A stretch of DNA of 64,000 nt. Source: Cladorhizidae sp. MBARI D1340-BT2 (lineage: Eukaryota > Porifera > Demospongiae > Poecilosclerida > Cladorhizidae). Shown piece after piece: positions 60,236 through 64,000 of the stretch. A program made the translations under genes and the position numbers. Below the pieces are notes generated by a model. That model had not been told where the DNA came from. It saw nothing but the letters and a program-made list of their open reading frames with translations, and made no database searches. The DNA lies in the NCBI GenBank assembly GCA_028752905.1, contig JAQNBH010000011.1, positions 36,162,124-36,226,123 of the forward strand, read 5' to 3'. Position 1 is the stretch's first letter, and each line of letters begins with the position of its first letter.

Positions 60236-63200
60236 TCTAACATAGCTGGCATAGTCTTAGTAATGTCAGCATGCTGCATAGTTTTATCTAACATAGCTGG
60301 CATAGTCTTGGTAATGTCAGCATGCTGCATAGTCTTATCTAACATAGCTGGCGTATTCTATTGGTAATGTCAGCATGCTGTATAGTCTTATCTAACATAG
60401 CTGGCATAGTCTTGGTAATGTCAGCATGCTGCATAGTCTTATCTAACATAGCTGGCATGGTCTTGGTAATGTCAGCATGCTGCATAGTCTTATCTAACAT
60501 AGCTGGCATAGTCTTGGTAATGTCAGCATGCTGCATAGTCTTATCTAACATGGCTGGCATAGTCTTGGTAATGTCAGCATGCTGCATAGTCTTATCTAAC
60601 ATAGCTGGCATAGTATGTTGGTAATGTCAGCATGCTGCATAGTCTTATCTAACATAGCTGGCATATGCTTGGTAATGTCAGCATGCTGCATAGTCTTATC
60701 TAACATAGCTAGCATAGTCTTGGTAATGTCAGCATGCTGCATAGTCTTATCTAACATAGCTAGCATAGTCTTGGTAATGTCAGCATGCTGCATAGTCTTA
60801 TCTAACATAGCTGGCATATGCTTGGTAATGTCAGCATGCTGCATAGTCTTATCTAACGTAGCTGGCATAGTCTTGGTAATGTCAGCATGCTGCATAGTCT
60901 TATCTAACATAGCTGGCATAGTCTTGGTAATGTCAGCATGCTGCATAGTCTTATCTAACGTAGCTGGCATAGTCTTGGTAATGTCAGCATGCTGCATAGT
61001 CTTATCTAACATAGCTGGCATAGTCTTGGTAATGTCAGCATGCTGCATAGTCTTATCTAACATAGCTAGCATAGTCTTGGTAATGTCAGCATGCTGCATA
61101 GTCTTATCTAACAGCTGGCATAGTCTTGGTAATGTCAGCATGCTGCATAGTCTTATCTAACATAGCTGGCATAGTATGTTGGTAATGTCAGCATGCTGCA
61201 TAGTCTTATCTAACATAGCTGGCATAGTCTTGGTAATGTCAGCATGCTGCATAGTCTTATCTAACATGGCTGGCATAGTCTTGATAATGTCAGCATGCTG
61301 CATAGTCTTATCTAACATAGCTGGCATAGTCTTGGTAATGTCAGCATGCTGCATAGTCTTATCTAACATGGCTGGCATAGTCTTGGTAATGTCAGCATGC
61401 TGCATAGTCTTATCTAACGTAGCTGGCGTAGTATGTTGGTAATGTCAGCATGCTGCATAGTCTTATCTAACATAGCTGGCATAGTCTTGGCAATGTCAGC
61501 ATGCTGCATAGTCTTATCTAACATAGCTGGCATAGTCTTGGTAATGTCAGCATGCTGCATAGTCTTATCTAACATGGCTGGCATAGTCTTGGTAATGTCA
61601 GCATGCTGCATAGTCTTATCTAACATGGCTGGCGTAGTCTTGGTAATGTCAGCATGCTGCATAGTCTTATCTAACATAGCTGGCATAGTCTTGGTAATGT
61701 CAGCATGCTGCATAGTCTTATCTAACATAGCTGGCATAGTATGTTGGTAATGTCAGCATGCTGCATAGTCTTATCTAACATAGCTAGCATAGTCTTGGTA
61801 ATGTCAGCATGCTGCATAGTCTTATCTAACATGGCTGGCATAGTCTTGGTAATGTCAGCATGCTGCATAGTCTTATCTATCATAGCTGGCGTAGTATGTT
61901 GGTAATGTCAGCATGCTGCATAGTCTTATCTAACATAGCTGGCATAGTCTTGGTAATGTCAGCATGCTGCATAGTCTTATCTAAAATGGCTGGCATAGTC
62001 TTGGTAATGTCAGCATGCTGCATAGTCTTATCTAACATAGTCTTGGTAATGTCAGCATGCTGCATAGTCTTATCTAACATGGCTGGCGTAGTCTTGGTAA
62101 TGTCAGCATGCTGCATAGTCTTATCTAACATAGCTGGCATAGTCTTGGTAATGTCAGCATGCTGCATAGTCTTATCTAACATAGCTAGCATAGTCTTGGT
62201 AATGTCAGCATGTTGCATAGTCTTATCTAACATAGCTGGCATAGTCTTGGTAATGTCAGCATGCTGCATAGTCTTATCTAACATAGCTAGCATAGTCTTG
62301 GTAATGTCAGCATGCTGCATAGTCTTATCTAACATAGCTGGCATAGTCTTGGTAATGTCAGCATGTTGCATAGTCTTATCTAACATGGCTGGCATAGTCT
62401 TGGTAATGTCAGCATGCTGCATAGTCTTATCTAACATAGCTAGCATAGTCTTGGTAATGTCAGCATGCTGCATAGTCTTATCTAACATAGCTAGCATAGT
62501 CTTGGTAATGTCAGCATGCTGCATAGTCTTATCTAACGTAGCTAGCATAGTCTTGGTAATGTCAGCATGCTGCATAGTCTTATCTAACATAGCTGGCATA
62601 GTCTTGGTAATGTCAGCATGCTGCATAGTCTTATCTAACATAGCTGGCATAGTATGTTGGTAATGTCAGCATGCTGCATAGTCTTATCTAACATAGCTGG
62701 CATAGTCTTGGTAATGTCAGCATGCTGCATAGTCTTATCTAACATAGCTGGCATAGTCTTGGTAATGTCAGCATGCTGCATAGTCTTATCTAACATAGCT
62801 GGCATAGTATGTTGGTAATGTCAGCATGCTGCATAGTCTTATCTAACATAGCTGGCATAGTCTTGGTAATGTCAGCATGCTGCATAGTCTTATCTAACAT
62901 GGCTGGCGTAGTCTTGGTAATGTCAGCATGCTGCATAGTCTTATCTAACATAGCTAGCATAGTCTTGGTAATGTCAGCATGTTGCATAGTCTTATCTAAC
63001 ATAGCTGGCATAGTCTTGGTAATGTCAGCATGCTGTATAGTCTTATCTAACATAGCTGGCATAGTATGTTGGTAATGTCAGCATGCTGCATAGTCTTATC
63101 TAACATGGCTGGCATAGTCTTGGTAATGTCAGCATGTTGCAAAGTCTTATCTAACGTAGCTGGCATAGTCTTGGTAATGTCAGCATGCTGCATAGTCTTA

Positions 63201-63478
63201 TCTAACATAGCTGGCATAGTCTTGGTAATGTCAGCATGTTGCATAGTCTTATCTAACGTAGCTGGCATAGTCTTGGTAATGTCAGCATGTTGCATAGTCT
63301 TATCTAACATAGCTGGCATAGTCTTGGTAATGTCAGCATGCTGCATAGTCATAGTCTTAGTCTAACATAGCTGGTATAGTCTTGGTAATGTCAGCATGCT
63401 GCATAGTCTTATCTAACATAGCTGGCATAGTCTTGGTAATGTCAGCATGCTTGGCATGCTGCATAGTCTTATCTACTG
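60236..63478. repeat. 51-bp minisatellite array, about 63 copies
   Basis: 3.2 kb of 51-bp units containing CATAGTCTTGGTAATGTCAG, CATGCTGCATAGTCTTATCT and AACATAGCTGG. CAGCATGCTG is a 10-bp palindrome in each unit. Both strands are open because 51 is divisible by 3 (MSACCIVLSNIAGIVLV on +, MPAMLDKTMQHADITKT on -). An altered join TAGTATGTTGG, one base longer, recurs at about 60611, 61163, 61430, 61739, 61894, 62650, 62810 and 63065 and shifts the frame. No gene inferred. Confidence 0.97.
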
Positions 63479-63719
63479 CATAATTTGTGAGCTATCGTTG
63501 GCAACATGAAAAACGTATTCTCTCTATATATCACAAAATGGTGGACAGTGCCAAGTGTCATGCCATTTTTGGTGATGACAATGTTTAAATGACTTTGAGA
63601 CTAAATCTGAGGCTGTCATTGGCGGCTCTAGTGGGGAGGGGGGTCAAGTTACCCCTGTCCCCAAGTCTCAGCCCTTTATGCTGCAGCAGACCCCGAGAAG
63701 AATGAGAACAAACACACAG
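63479..63719 (+). other. GLDC intron 11 between arrays
   Basis: Unique sequence, no gene seen. Confidence 0.6.
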
Positions 63720-64000
63720 AAGACATGTGTATTATATTAGGCTTATTATTATTATATTCAGTGCAGTAGAGCAGCTAATATGTATTATATTAGGCTTATT
63801 ATTATTATATTCAGGGCAGTAGAGCAGCTAATATTAAACACAGTGTATTATATTAGGCTATATTCAGTCCAGTAGAGCAGCTAATATTAAACACAGTGTA
63901 TTATATTAGCTTATTATTAAATATTATATTCAGTGCAGTAGAGCAGCTAATATTAAACACAGTGTATTATATTAGGCTTATTATTATTATATTCAGTGCA
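63720..64000. repeat. Tandem repeat of about 65-70 bp, running off the right edge
   Basis: Four to five imperfect copies containing TGTATTATATTAGGCTTATT, ATTCAGTGCAGTAGAGCAGC and TAATATTAAACACAG. The window ends inside it. Confidence 0.9.

Noticed and set aside
60339..63365. Open frames of up to 267 codons on both strands
   Set aside because: Same reason in the 51-bp array; they stop at the altered joins.

Overview
The window is eukaryotic and almost certainly from an animal. It holds the 5' half of one recognisable host gene, GLDC (mitochondrial glycine dehydrogenase, the P-protein of the glycine cleavage system). The gene is on the + strand, split into eleven short exons from 9896 to 58525, and runs off the right edge. 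Every junction has GT and AG splice dinucleotides, and the codon phase is continuous through all eleven exons (1580 nt, 526 codons plus 2 nt). The species cannot be read from the sequence. The mix of non-LTR retrotransposons, Penelope-like, hAT, piggyBac, pogo/Tigger and Helitron remnants fits an invertebrate metazoan such as a sponge or cnidarian, but this is an inference.

Layout. 1-9310 is a nest of dead transposons. An old endonuclease/reverse-transcriptase retrotransposon (1-1114 and 7915-9310, + strand) is split by a hAT DNA transposon (1115-7914). The hAT holds a frameshifted transposase (minus strand, about 1406-3224) and two further 5'-truncated non-LTR retrotransposons (minus strand, about 3790-7700). 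9311-9895 is the GLDC upstream flank. From 9896 onward everything lies inside GLDC. The introns are large (introns 7, 8 and 10 are about 10.4, 5.8 and 22.1 kb) and are built mostly of tandem repeats.

The tandem arrays are the dominant feature: at least fifteen unrelated minisatellites and microsatellites, roughly 27 kb in total. The biggest are a 38-bp array at 20666-28069, a 39-bp array at 45475-56548, a 51-bp array at 60236-63478 and a second 38-bp array at 33555-35345. Most units contain a short inverted repeat, and the two largest arrays show higher-order duplication. Their long open frames follow from unit lengths divisible by three and are not genes. Between the arrays lie a near-perfect 198-bp-arm palindrome (11785-12198), a short hairpin-element family (three copies), a Tigger-like miniature element (18309-18725), two inverted Penelope-like 3' ends (20090-20665 and 44206-45235), a piggyBac element with TTAA duplications inside a 65-bp minisatellite (30921-31814), a Pif1/Helitron helicase scrap and an internally deleted BED/hAT gene.

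I found no operon, defence system, CRISPR array or other new multigene system. The interest lies in repeat architecture: how one housekeeping gene tolerates and accumulates so many independent hairpin-containing arrays, and several exactly dated transposon nestings.
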